This document shows positions 55,316-64,000 of a stretch of 64,000 nt of DNA, piece by piece (position 1 is the first letter of the stretch; each line of letters opens with the position of its first letter). The translations under genes and the position numbers were made by a program. The notes under the pieces were generated by a model. The model saw only the letters and a program-made list of their open reading frames with translations. It was not told where the DNA came from and searched no databases. This DNA comes from Huiozyma naganishii CBS 8797 (lineage: Eukaryota; Ascomycota; Saccharomycetes; Saccharomycetales; Saccharomycetaceae): assembly GCF_000348985.1 (NCBI RefSeq), contig NC_035924.1:248001-312000 (forward strand), written 5' to 3'.

Positions 55316-58102
55316 ATGTCTGGGTCGTTTTGGAAGTTCGGCCAGGACTACTCCATGGAGTCCAACGTGTCACAACTGCTGAATAGAGCGTTCGTCAAGA
55401 AACCACCACAGCAGGGTGACGGTGAAGAAAGTGTTTCACCGAAATCGGAGGAGGAGGTCGATGACTACGAGCCAAACCTGGATATACTGGACGATCTCGT
55501 CGACGACGAGGAGCTCTACACGGAGCTCATGTGCTCCAATTTCAAACTGATCGTGTACTTCAAGTACCCGGCAGTCCTCGATAAACTCATCGACTACGTC
55601 ACAAACGAGAAGTTCCTGAGGGATTCCCGTGGCGTCGGAAACCTGGTGGAGCCGTCGGAGAACAGCAGCGTCACAGATCTTAACCAGGAGGTCATCGTCC
55701 TCTCGGAGGATGAACAGAGGGATAACTTGCAATCACTCGAGGAGGAGAGGGAGAGGGATAACTCGGATGCAGGGTCAGACGTCTCAGAGGAGACAAGCGT
55801 CACTCTGCCCCCGGAGTCAGAGGAGCAAGTAGAGTCCAGGAGGGCGCGGATGGCCGCGGAGGTCCTCTCAGCGGACGTCTGGCAGATCTCAACGGCAATT
55901 ATAGACAACCACGCCTTGCTAGACAAGATCTGGGCCATGATCAATAACCTGGACTCCGAGATCTCAGTCGTCGTCTCGACCTACTTTATGAAGATCAACG
56001 AGAGATTACTCGACACAAATATAAATAAAATGATCGCTTTCATCCTGGAGAAGGGGAACCTCGTAGATGAGTTCCTCAAACATATCGATAACCCGTCGCT
56101 AATGGATTTCCTACTGAAAGTGATCTCGACAGATAAAGCGGACTCCCCGACAGGGGTGATCTCTCACCTGAGGGATCAGGACTTCATCGGGAAACTACTA
56201 GACCTATTGGATTCAGATAAACACGACGACTCGATACAGTCCGCGGCCGCAGATTTCATCAAGGCGTTTGTCACTCTCAGTGCCAATTCAAACAACGAAA
56301 TCTCAATGGGCATCGGCCCGAACGAACTCACGAGACAGCTCGTCTCAGAGCAAATGATAACACGACTGATCACAACGATGCTGAAGGGCGGCACCTCGCT
56401 CAGCAACGGTGTCGGCATCATCATCGAGCTGATCCGCAAGAATAACTCCGATTACGATTTCATACAGGTGCTGTACACCACTTTGGAGACGCATCCACCA
56501 TGTGACAGAGACCCAATACATCTGACGTACCTGATCAAGATCTTTGCACAGTACATGCCGCAATTCGCAAAATTGTTGGAGTCCCTAAAGAGGACGGGCA
56601 TGTTGACACCGTTTGGGTCCATCGAACCATTGGGGTTCGAGAGATTCAAGATTTGTGAGTTAGTCGCAGAACTGTTACATTGCTCTAACATGACGCTCTT
56701 AAATGAATCGAACGGTGAAGCCTCCACAAGGCAGAGAGACCTCGTGCGGTTACAAACGTTGTACCCTGATGAATACCCAGAGGAGAAAATTAGTGAAGAA
56801 CTCGCTAACTTGTCCTTGAAGGACACTACTAAAAGCGATTCTCAGAAATTGGGAGCCGATGCGGGGCGCAATACTGGCGAACAGAGCTCAGAGGATTACG
56901 AACAATCGTTGGAGATATACCCAAACGATGTCATTAGCAATTCTGAAGAGTTGGAAGCTAAACTACGCGAGTCCAATATCCCCGGCGACAACTTAAAGAT
57001 TTCACTCCTGGATACAGGGATACTCAGATACATCATTGGTATGTTTTTCAAGTTTGAGTGGAACAATTTCCTCCATAACGTTGTCTTCGATATCGTGCAG
57101 CAAATCTTCAATGGACCCTTGAAGTCCGGGTATAACAGATTCCTACTGTCGGATCTGTTGAGTAACGCGAGACTGACGGATAAAATCATCGAGGGTGACT
57201 TGAAATGTATTGAGTACGAAAAGGAGGAGGGGACCCGTTTGGGCTACATGGGCCATCTGACGTTGATTGCGGAGGAAGTCGCGAAATTTGTAGAGTACAT
57301 CGATGAAATGAAGGTCACATTCTCTGATTTCGGTATACTAGACGTACTGACCGAGGAAAAATGGCAGGAATTCATGGATACGACGCTGGCGGAGACAAGG
57401 GAAAAGTATAACACTGTTCTTGGCGATTTCGTCATTGAAGAGGATGAGGAGGAAAAGGGCATGCGTGAGGAGGCCAGCGAGCAAGGAATGCCCCCCGCGG
57501 ACGGGGATATGAACCCGCAAGACGAGGACTTTGACTACTATCAAGAAAACATCGATGGAACCCACAACCAGTACGATTACATTGAAAACGAAAATGATGA
57601 GCACAACCAGGATACGGATGACTACTACGAGTATGAAGATGCCTCCGGACACAAGACTGTTCTAGACCTAAGTAACAAAGAACATGAACAGGAAGATGGC
57701 GAGGAGAATGGCACGGAGAATGGCGGCGAAAACAATGAATACCACGATTCTGTAGAGGACCCACCGGCTCTGTCTTCTCCGAAACCTTCTCGACCATACA
57801 TCGACAACATGTATCGTCAAAACGGTAATACGCATAGCGATGACGACGAGGATGACTACGTCGATCCCAACGACGATGGCCAATCGTACGCAAAGCCAGA
57901 TCACCCGCTGTACAATGATTTAATTCTGCCAACTTCCACGAAACTGCATGTAAATTCCGGGACGGACAGTGATACGGAGAAAAATGATGGGACGGACGAT
58001 GCATCGGACGATGATTCCGACGGATCCGACGACGAAATCGGGTATTCGCTGTGCAGATCCGCAACGATAGAAAACACAGACTTTTCATCAAACAACATTT
58101 AA
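55316..58102 (+). CDS. SAP190: Sit4-associated phosphatase regulator (SAPS family)
   Basis: SAP proteins bind the PP2A-like phosphatase Sit4 and direct it to functions in G1 progression, TOR signalling and Elongator-dependent tRNA modification. The 928-residue product is somewhat shorter than Sap185 (1058) and Sap190 (1033). It begins with SGSFWKFGQDYSMESNVSQL, typical of the pair. The SAPS helical-repeat domain covers roughly residues 55-620, interrupted by an acidic Glu/Asp/Ser insert near 115-170. The C-terminal 230 residues are very acidic and Asn/Asp-rich. It lies beside GSH1 with the strand of YJL098W (SAP185), but the block is mostly YKR-type, so which duplicate it is remains open. Confidence 0.9.
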   Translation: MSGSFWKFGQDYSMESNVSQLLNRAFVKKPPQQGDGEESVSPKSEEEVDDYEPNLDILDDLVDDEELYTELMCSNFKLIVYFKYPAVLDKLIDYVTNEKFLRDSRGVGNLVEPSENSSVTDLNQEVIVLSEDEQRDNLQSLEEERERDNSDAGSDVSEETSVTLPPESEEQVESRRARMAAEVLSADVWQISTAIIDNHALLDKIWAMINNLDSEISVVVSTYFMKINERLLDTNINKMIAFILEKGNLVDEFLKHIDNPSLMDFLLKVISTDKADSPTGVISHLRDQDFIGKLLDLLDSDKHDDSIQSAAADFIKAFVTLSANSNNEISMGIGPNELTRQLVSEQMITRLITTMLKGGTSLSNGVGIIIELIRKNNSDYDFIQVLYTTLETHPPCDRDPIHLTYLIKIFAQYMPQFAKLLESLKRTGMLTPFGSIEPLGFERFKICELVAELLHCSNMTLLNESNGEASTRQRDLVRLQTLYPDEYPEEKISEELANLSLKDTTKSDSQKLGADAGRNTGEQSSEDYEQSLEIYPNDVISNSEELEAKLRESNIPGDNLKISLLDTGILRYIIGMFFKFEWNNFLHNVVFDIVQQIFNGPLKSGYNRFLLSDLLSNARLTDKIIEGDLKCIEYEKEEGTRLGYMGHLTLIAEEVAKFVEYIDEMKVTFSDFGILDVLTEEKWQEFMDTTLAETREKYNTVLGDFVIEEDEEEKGMREEASEQGMPPADGDMNPQDEDFDYYQENIDGTHNQYDYIENENDEHNQDTDDYYEYEDASGHKTVLDLSNKEHEQEDGEENGTENGGENNEYHDSVEDPPALSSPKPSRPYIDNMYRQNGNTHSDDDEDDYVDPNDDGQSYAKPDHPLYNDLILPTSTKLHVNSGTDSDTEKNDGTDDASDDDSDGSDDEIGYSLCRSATIENTDFSSNNI

Positions 58103-58259
58103 TTCTTCCATCTAATCATACCATCATCTCAATAATACATAATAATACTTTGTAACTATTTTTTTCTTCTTGCACAATTTCAAAGCATCTTTAACTATTT
58201 TAGCAGTTGGTGGTTAGCCGTATCATAAAGAACAGTTATGGGGGCACAGAAAACAGGTT

Positions 58260-59150
58260 ATGGCTTTGAAGAAGAGAAGTAAGATAAAATTACCGGCCTT
58301 AGTGAACGATGACGAAGATGATGATTATAAAAAGCAGACTAGTAACACTCTACTCCCGCAACTAAGCGAGAGCGACGATGAAAATGACAATGCAGATGTA
58401 ACAATTAAGCTCGAGAAGAGCAGAGCCAGAAGAAATAAACTTCGAGCCACTTTTGAAACACAGGACAGAGTACCTGAACCATCGAGTAATATACTTTACC
58501 ATGATGAGATCGACCTTTTGAAACAGAAAAAAGAGAGGAAGGATGATACTCAAGAAGTAGTCTTGAACATGGAGGACATGGTCGAAAGAGGCGACATTTC
58601 TGATACCGAAGTTGTGTCCCCCAACAACGAGAAGATTAGACCGAAGACAAATGTACAATTGGAGGAAACGAAATATTTCAAAATGCTCAATTCTGAAGAC
58701 AAGTCTGACATCATAGACACAATAAATCGACAAGGTGGAGTAGAAAAAGATAATGAAAGAGACGACATTGCTGATTTCGTGATGACAGAGTTTGAGGATG
58801 AGCGACTAGCCTTAACTTCCAAAGAATTACGAAGGCAAGTGGAGCTCAAAAGAAGACTTATCAAGGAAACCCTGCAGAACGATGAGCATGGTTCTTCGGA
58901 TGAGCAAGAATGGGAGGAGCACGTTTTAGAGAAGAATCAAGTGAAGCTTGATCAGGGGCTGAAATTGCCCGAGTTGAGCGAACTTGATGAGAAAGATATA
59001 AACGAGGATATTGACACCCTTCTTAAGCGGCAAAATGTGAAGCTGGACCGAGTAAAGTTACAAAACAAACATGCACAAGAAGAGTACCACACTCTAGAAA
59101 AGGAAAGAGATACTCTACTGGACTCATTGAATAGCATTTCATTCACTTAG
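58260..59150 (+). CDS. NTR2: Spliceosome disassembly factor Ntr2-like
   Basis: Ntr2 forms the NTR complex with Ntr1 and the helicase Prp43, releasing the excised intron and recycling snRNPs. The 296-residue product (322 in S. cerevisiae) begins MALKKRSKIKLPAL, which resembles the basic start of Ntr2. It is strongly charged throughout, with an acidic N-terminal third, and has a helical middle (LTSKELRRQVELKRRLIKE) and a C-terminal coiled coil (NKHAQEEYHTLEKERDTLL). No enzymatic motif is visible. Identification rests on this pattern and on its position next to ALY1, as YKR022C is next to YKR021W. Confidence 0.85.
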   Translation: MALKKRSKIKLPALVNDDEDDDYKKQTSNTLLPQLSESDDENDNADVTIKLEKSRARRNKLRATFETQDRVPEPSSNILYHDEIDLLKQKKERKDDTQEVVLNMEDMVERGDISDTEVVSPNNEKIRPKTNVQLEETKYFKMLNSEDKSDIIDTINRQGGVEKDNERDDIADFVMTEFEDERLALTSKELRRQVELKRRLIKETLQNDEHGSSDEQEWEEHVLEKNQVKLDQGLKLPELSELDEKDINEDIDTLLKRQNVKLDRVKLQNKHAQEEYHTLEKERDTLLDSLNSISFT

Positions 59151-59238
59151 CATACATGTTTAGGTATATGAGAGAGAGAAGAAAAGCAGAGCATAGGCCA
59201 TCAGCTTTTACCTCTTGCTGAACTAGTTTATGGGGGAC

Positions 59239-61100
59239 CTAGTTGTTCAGAGGGATCGGCATCCCAGAGTGTTCCTCTACGTTGAACAACGTTGCCATAT
59301 CTTCCTCCCCATCCTGCAAAGGTAACGTGTGTTTTATTACCTGAATATGGTTGGCTTCAGTGAGTGTTGAACTAGTCGTTCTTCTCTTCCGTTTGGCGTA
59401 GTTTGGCACAAACTCTATCTTGTACCTGCTCCATTGTGCTGCCAAGTCTTCATCAACAGTGTCATCCCAGTGTGTTGTCGTTGTTTCTTTAGAAATGTGG
59501 TCGTTTGCCATTAGCATTGATTCATCGTACGATGGCGGTGCGATATCCGTCTTTGGGTCATTAATGAGAAGCGAAAATGGGTCCGAGTCGTCTGAATCGA
59601 TTATAGCGGTCTCCGATTCGTTTCTTGCAGATTTCGGAACAGCCTGCGCCGTGGTCAATCCCTGCGGTAGCACCCTTGGTTGATATATGTTTGACAAGAA
59701 TTTGGGTGTTTTCAGGAGAGGTTCCGAGCGCCGTTTGGTTGTGTGTACTAACCTTGTTACATTGCTTGGGTTTGAACCGGGCACTACCACGACGTTCGGT
59801 ATTGTTACATCCGTGGAGAAGACATCTGGGGATAATATTGCAGTCTGATAAATCTCCTTCGGGAAACGTCTATTAGATGAGTGGAACTGTTGGTCAGTTG
59901 CGTTGCTGTTGCGAACTGTTGTATCGTATCTGGGTGGCAGGATGTTTGCATGGGAGCAAAGTTTATTTACTAGTTGAATCGGGGTATCCACTGTAACTTC
60001 AAAATGTTTCCTCTCGTCTGAGATCATCTTTGAGATCCTCAGCGATACTTGTAACCAGTGATTAATCTCGACCTCTCTCGAGTTCGTATCTGGGTGGAAT
60101 TGTTTGAAGCTGTTGAATATCTGTGGCACGTATACGTCGTACTCGAACAGTTTGTTCGCGAGACACGTTTGACCGTTCCCGTCCCCGTTGTTGGTGTCAC
60201 CTTCATCCTCCTGTAACAGGTTCCCATAACTTTTCACCTCATTCTTCGGCCTTCTCTTGAAGAAGTCCAGTACGCCATTCGTGTCGTTTTCAGGTCCATT
60301 ATGTTCCAACAACAGGTATTTGTTCTGGGGCCCTCTCCTGTGGAATTCCTTATCTGCATCTGCCCTCCGTGGTATGTACCTGTAATTGATGGTTTCAGTG
60401 AGGTAGATTCTGACTCTATGTAGATGCACCTTTTCGATGGGCATTGCGTACACGGATATGGGCAAGTAGGCGTCTAGCAGTGCGGATTTCGAGGAAACGG
60501 TGATCTCGTAGAAGAGAGAGTCCTTCCAGTTCTTTGCGATCACTATTGGTTCTGTATCAGCTAGTGAGTCCTCGTGTGGGGACCGGACCACCTGGACGGG
60601 CACCTTCCCGCAGAGTGGTTTCCGCTTATGTGGTTTCCATATCTCTAGGGACAAGTTGTACTTCGTCTGTGCATAGTCAACTCTCACGGATTCCTGCGCT
60701 GTCGGTGGGACGACGTACTCGAAGTAGTAACTATAGTTCCTCCCCGCTGTGAGCAGAGTCTCACTACTCACAAACTCCCATCTGTGTCGCAGTATCGTCT
60801 TAATCTGTTGTTGCTGCTGCTGTCTCAGTTCAAGGTCCCTCGAATGTGCGAACTCTGGCCAGCTCATCTCCAGTTGTCCCAGAAACTCCAAGTTCACCCG
60901 TTGCACGGCCACGTCCCTTGTTGGGCATATATGGAGTGTACCTCTGAGCACCGCTGAGGGATCTGCCTGGGACCGGGGGACCCGCCGTCCTTTACGAAGA
61001 GCACGTTTTCCGCGAGCTCGATGTACGCCCTGAGCGTAGAGCTCTGGCACACGGGTACGCCGTACTGCTGCAGCTCACCATCATAACCCGGGAGCAACAT
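59239..61100 (-). CDS. ALY1: Arrestin-related ubiquitin-ligase adaptor, frameshifted near start
   Basis: Aly1/Aly2 (Art6/Art3) are alpha-arrestins that recruit Rsp5 to nutrient permeases and so control their endocytosis and recycling. The arrestin fold is clear (VLRGTLHICPTRDVAVQRV, LEFLGQLEMSWPEF, NYRYIPRRADADKE), and a PPSY motif for Rsp5 WW domains lies near 59535. The main frame has no ATG before the arrestin core; it opens only from a GTG at 61050. The expected N-terminus (MLLPGYDGE, then LRAYIELAENVLFVKDG) lies in another frame from the ATG at 61100. The switch falls at the GGGTCCCCC tract near 60970-60985, as if one base were missing. Sequence error, a broken allele or true frameshifting are all possible. 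The visible product, about 620 residues, is short for the family (915-1046). Confidence 0.85.
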
Positions 61101-61359
61101 GTGTCTACTACAGCTAGTGATAAGCACCCACCCACGCACAGCCCTCGAATAAAGGGTGCAACTACATAGACTCCACACTCATTCAAACATAGCATATATA
61201 TATGTATGTATGTATGTATGTACGTACGTGCGATATGCTTGCACTTGTTATCGCAACGCATCCATTACTATCAAGTCGACGACAGCGTCGCGATAAGCAT
61301 CTCCAGTTAATGTCCCCCGCACAGCAACCAACCAAAAGTGGCAGATAAGAGCTTCGCGG
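61101..61359. other. ALY1 upstream region with tetranucleotide repeat
   Basis: This gap between VPS51 and ALY1 holds a TATG-type tetranucleotide run at about 61200-61220 followed by TACGTACG. No gene is seen. Confidence 0.6.
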
Positions 61360-61767
61360 TCACTCGGCACAGCCGTGCAACTGCCGGACAAGCTCTTGGG
61401 GACCGTCCGCTGCGACGAACCCCTGCAGAAGCGCGTTCACCTGCGCGAGGTCGCAGTAGTTGTCGTAGATGGTGCTCTTGATCGAGTTGTGCGTCTCGTT
61501 CTCGCGGCCGAGCAGCGTGTTGTGCAGCGCGACGAGCTGCCTGAACGTTTGCGTGCTCGCGTCCGTGTCGTCGTGGTCCGTGCTGGCTTCGCTGTTCGGT
61601 GCTGATGCTGGTGGCGGTGCCAGCTCTGGCGCCGGCTGGACAGTGTGGGGCGCCGGAGTTGGCTCGCGCTGCTCGGGGGTCGCCCGGTATTGCGACAGCA
61701 GCAGCTCCCGGTCCCGCGTGAGCCGTGCAACGCGCAGCGACTTCTTGTGGGTGATCTGCTCCGCCAT
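61360..61767 (-). CDS. VPS51: GARP tethering complex subunit Vps51
   Basis: Vps51 is the small subunit of the GARP tether (Vps51-54), which captures endosome-derived vesicles at the late Golgi and binds the SNARE Tlg1. From the ATG at 61767 the product has 135 residues (164 in S. cerevisiae). Its start, MAEQITHKKSLRV, is almost the same as Vps51, and the Tlg1-binding end of the protein is there. The conserved middle block (NSIKSTIYDNYCDLAQVNALL) is also present. A Pro/Ala-rich linker (TPAPHTVQPAPELAPPPASA) separates the two. The gene is very GC-rich: 61561-61620 has 40 G+C of 60. In-frame upstream sequence lacks an ATG. Confidence 0.93.
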   Translation of the reverse strand: MAEQITHKKSLRVARLTRDRELLLSQYRATPEQREPTPAPHTVQPAPELAPPPASAPNSEASTDHDDTDASTQTFRQLVALHNTLLGRENETHNSIKSTIYDNYCDLAQVNALLQGFVAADGPQELVRQLHGCAE

Positions 61768-62308
61768 GACCGTGCGATGCGAGACCGTGGTCGGAGCCGT
61801 GAAGCGAGAGCTGGCGTGCCCCGCAGTGAAGTGAATCCGGCTCTTCAGCTCTTCGAGAAAATAAAAATAAAGTGGGAAGGAAGAGGGGCACAGCACAAAT
61901 TCGCGCAGTTTGGGACGACGTTGGGACTTGGAACTGGTCTACAAAGCAGACTGGACAGACGCTAGTGACCTGGTGGACGGGGATTGTATCTAGTATTTAC
62001 CAGCAGTCTATATCAGAGGAGGATTCTTTTGCTTTGACTCGTTTTGTTTTGTTTCGTTTAGCTTTTAGGTACATTCACGGGAATCTCTCGTACTGCTCTG
62101 CTAATTTTTGGAATTGTCAACATTGGAACAGGTGCACACACCGGAAAGTTCACTATACAATTACCCTAGCTTACACGCTGCTTCAAGTTGTGCTTTCTTT
62201 TTGGGCATTTTATCTGAAGTTATCATCAATTGGATATTGTCAGATCCAATTATTTGCACCCAGCTTACTGCTATTTTGCTCGCTTGATTCACTCACCAAG
62301 AGATCGAC
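61768..62308. other. Divergent VPS51/IML2-family promoter
   Basis: The 541-base gap goes from GC-rich near VPS51 to T-rich near 62030-62070. No clear motif or gene is seen. Confidence 0.5.
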
Positions 62309-64000
62309 ATGTTCAAAAGCTTCTTTGGGTCGAAGGAACCCACTCTCTCGAGGGAGGAAATGACAAAAGTCGTTTTGAAGCAGGCGCACGATTTCGAGAT
62401 CGCGCTGAAGGCAATGGACTACGTCCTCGACGACAGGGCCGAGCAGGGGCTCTACCTCTTGGAACAACAGAGGAAGCAGCTCACACAGGACCCCAATGCC
62501 GACGAAACGATTAATATCCTCGCTAGAGGTGTCATCGAGTTCTTAGAGGCCACACTGTCATTCGAGATCAAAGAGATGAAAATCGCATCAGAGACACTAG
62601 GTAAAGCGGAACAGTTGTCCCTCAAGTCAAAGGCTCGCGTGGAGAAGGAGAAGATTAAGAGTAGCTCCGTATACCCGCCAGGTACTCTGTACGCAGTCAC
62701 ATACACGGAGTCCTGCCTGCTGCATGCGCTGCTGATGCTCTTCAGCGAAAGCATGATGGAGGCAGCAAAGGCCGTGTTGAAGCTCAGAAAGGCGTACTAC
62801 ACTCTACAGGAGATCTTTGAAACCATAAAGAAGGCTAGGGAACAGGGCAAAAAAACCGCCTCTACCACCAACACCACGACAACGGGGAACGATTCCTCAC
62901 AAAGAAGTCACTCGTCCTCCTCAGCTTCGTTCATTTCAATGGACGGTAAAGAGTTTGTGTCCGCTGATATCCCGTACAAACTCTCTCAGCAGGAGCAAAA
63001 GGACAAAGAAATCCTGGAGTACGCGGAACTGGTCCACACTATGAAGACTGCAAGGCTTTCAGGGGGCCACATCGACAATTCCCCAGCGATCAACAGACTT
63101 AGAGACGAGCTTGGCCTCGAGGCGTTGAACAACCTCCCAAGGGAAAGTGTTACGGAACACACGTACTTGTCTCACGACATCGATGACAGTCAGGCAACGG
63201 TAGACGAGTTCATCGACTCCGGTGTCAGCCTGTGTTTTGGTATCTTGCAAGTAGTGCTCTCTTTGCTCCCACCGGCTATCGGCGCAGTGTTGTCCGTTAT
63301 CGGGTTCAAGGGGTCACGCGAGGAGGGGCTCAGATTGGTCTGGAGATCCACTAAGCAGAGAAACGTCCACGGCTGTATTGGCCTTTTGGCACTGATGTTC
63401 TACTACGACGGACCGTTCCAATTCACGGACGATGATTTCGACATCCCTGCAACAACATCGCCAACCCAACCATCGAGGCCAATGTCTCCCTCGTTGTCCC
63501 GGAAAAGCACGGAGGAAACGATCGGGTCCCGCTCAGCGGGTACGCGCTCAGTAACGTCCCAGTCCGACAGTAAAAAAATGACCAAGCTCTCCTCCGCGCA
63601 ATCCTCGGCACACCAGCAACAGGAGGGAAACAGTGTGGATACCATGGACGAACCAACACTGCTGCATCCAGGGAAGATCCTGGAAAAGGCTCTGCTCCAG
63701 GCGAGAGCTTTGTTTCCAAACAGCGCTCTATGGTTGCTGAATGAGGCTCGCATGCTGTCCGGTAAAGGTAGACTGCGGGAGGCAGTCCAATTGATGGACT
63801 CCATTGATGTGAACCACATCCACATGAGACAGGTCAAAGTGTTGATGATCTTCGACCGTGCTATTACGTTGGTCCACCTCCACGAGTACGATAGGGCAGC
63901 AGACGACTTGTTGGCATTGATAGACATCAGTGACTGGTCGCACGCTCTATACACGTATTTTGCAGGGTGTTGTTACCTGGAGAACTGGAGAAGGTGCACC
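62309..64000 (+). CDS. YKR018C: Iml2/YKR018C-family protein, 3' end cut by window edge
   Basis: This is a member of the fungal Iml2/TTC39 family. S. cerevisiae Iml2 is needed to clear inclusion bodies with lipid-droplet help; YKR018C is its duplicate and is less well understood. The ATG at 62309 opens a frame that runs to the right edge without a stop, giving 564 residues of about 725. It begins [20 protein letters not shown], then has helical blocks ([40 protein letters not shown]). A Ser-rich low-complexity insert lies around 375-425, and TPR-like helices follow ([18 protein letters not shown]). Adjacent VPS51 matches YKR020W, favouring YKR018C over IML2. Confidence 0.92.
   Translation, partial: MFKSFFGSKEPTLSREEMTKVVLKQAHDFEIALKAMDYVLDDRAEQGLYLLEQQRKQLTQDPNADETINILARGVIEFLEATLSFEIKEMKIASETLGKAEQLSLKSKARVEKEKIKSSSVYPPGTLYAVTYTESCLLHALLMLFSESMMEAAKAVLKLRKAYYTLQEIFETIKKAREQGKKTASTTNTTTTGNDSSQRSHSSSSASFISMDGKEFVSADIPYKLSQQEQKDKEILEYAELVHTMKTARLSGGHIDNSPAINRLRDELGLEALNNLPRESVTEHTYLSHDIDDSQATVDEFIDSGVSLCFGILQVVLSLLPPAIGAVLSVIGFKGSREEGLRLVWRSTKQRNVHGCIGLLALMFYYDGPFQFTDDDFDIPATTSPTQPSRPMSPSLSRKSTEETIGSRSAGTRSVTSQSDSKKMTKLSSAQSSAHQQQEGNSVDTMDEPTLLHPGKILEKALLQARALFPNSALWLLNEARMLSGKGRLREAVQLMDSIDVNHIHMRQVKVLMIFDRAITLVHLHEYDRAADDLLALIDISDWSHALYTYFAGCCYLENWRRCT

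Noticed and set aside
61307..61891. 194-codon minus-strand frame overlapping VPS51
   Set aside because: It is a GC-rich shadow frame; the VPS51 frame has the recognised protein (MAEQITHKKSLRV) and its own ATG.

Overview
This window is nuclear DNA from a budding yeast of the family Saccharomycetaceae. Long intron-free genes are packed on both strands with short gaps, and almost every one has a clear Saccharomyces cerevisiae counterpart. The gene set follows the right arm of S. cerevisiae chromosome XI (YKR054C down to YKR018C), read so that 'C' genes lie on the + strand. Two genes, CCT7 and GSH1, belong in S. cerevisiae to the duplicated sister region on chromosome X (YJL). Most other YJL-only genes of the ancestral region (URA2, PBS2 and others) are absent. 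That mixture points to a post-whole-genome-duplication yeast that lost duplicates differently from S. cerevisiae. The genus cannot be fixed from the sequence alone; a Kazachstania- or Naumovozyma-like species is a guess. One undetermined base (n at 17562) and an apparent frameshift suggest draft-quality sequence.

Layout. 1-9.4 kb: DYN1 dynein heavy chain, cut by the left edge. 9.9-17.3 kb: membrane proteins (YSR3 lipid phosphatase, MRS4 mitochondrial iron carrier, a YKR051W-like protein, TRK2 potassium transporter). 17.3-23.6 kb: FMP46, NAP1, PET10, a YKR045C-like gene, UIP5 and SHB17. 24.3-28.5 kb: UTH1, KAE1, SPC34. 29-36 kb: CAF4, CCT7, DID2 and a DAL80/GZF3 GATA factor. 36.9-44.7 kb: SPO14 and SET3. 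45-51 kb: RQT4, DBP7, RPC37, GCN3. 51.8 kb: tRNA-Arg(ACG). 52-64 kb: GSH1, a SAP185/SAP190 gene, NTR2, ALY1 (frameshifted), VPS51, and a YKR018C/IML2 gene cut by the right edge.

The genes are housekeeping functions and do not form one pathway. Several promoters do carry readable control signals. The GATA-factor promoter holds eight GATAAG sites. DBP7 and RPC37 share ribosome-biogenesis elements (PAC and RRPE). The GSH1 promoter has a Yap1-type TTACTAA, two CACGTG boxes and three strong GC-rich inverted repeats. Base composition swings strongly: DYN1 and the 28-52 kb block are AT-rich, while 10-27 kb, the GSH1/SAP promoter and VPS51 are GC-rich.

I found no transposon coding region, CRISPR array or foreign cassette, and no clearly novel multi-gene system. 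The most unusual items are the structured GSH1/SAP promoter, the YKR045C-like gene whose coding signal moves through three frames, the ALY1 frameshift, and the altered AAA4 P-loop in DYN1.
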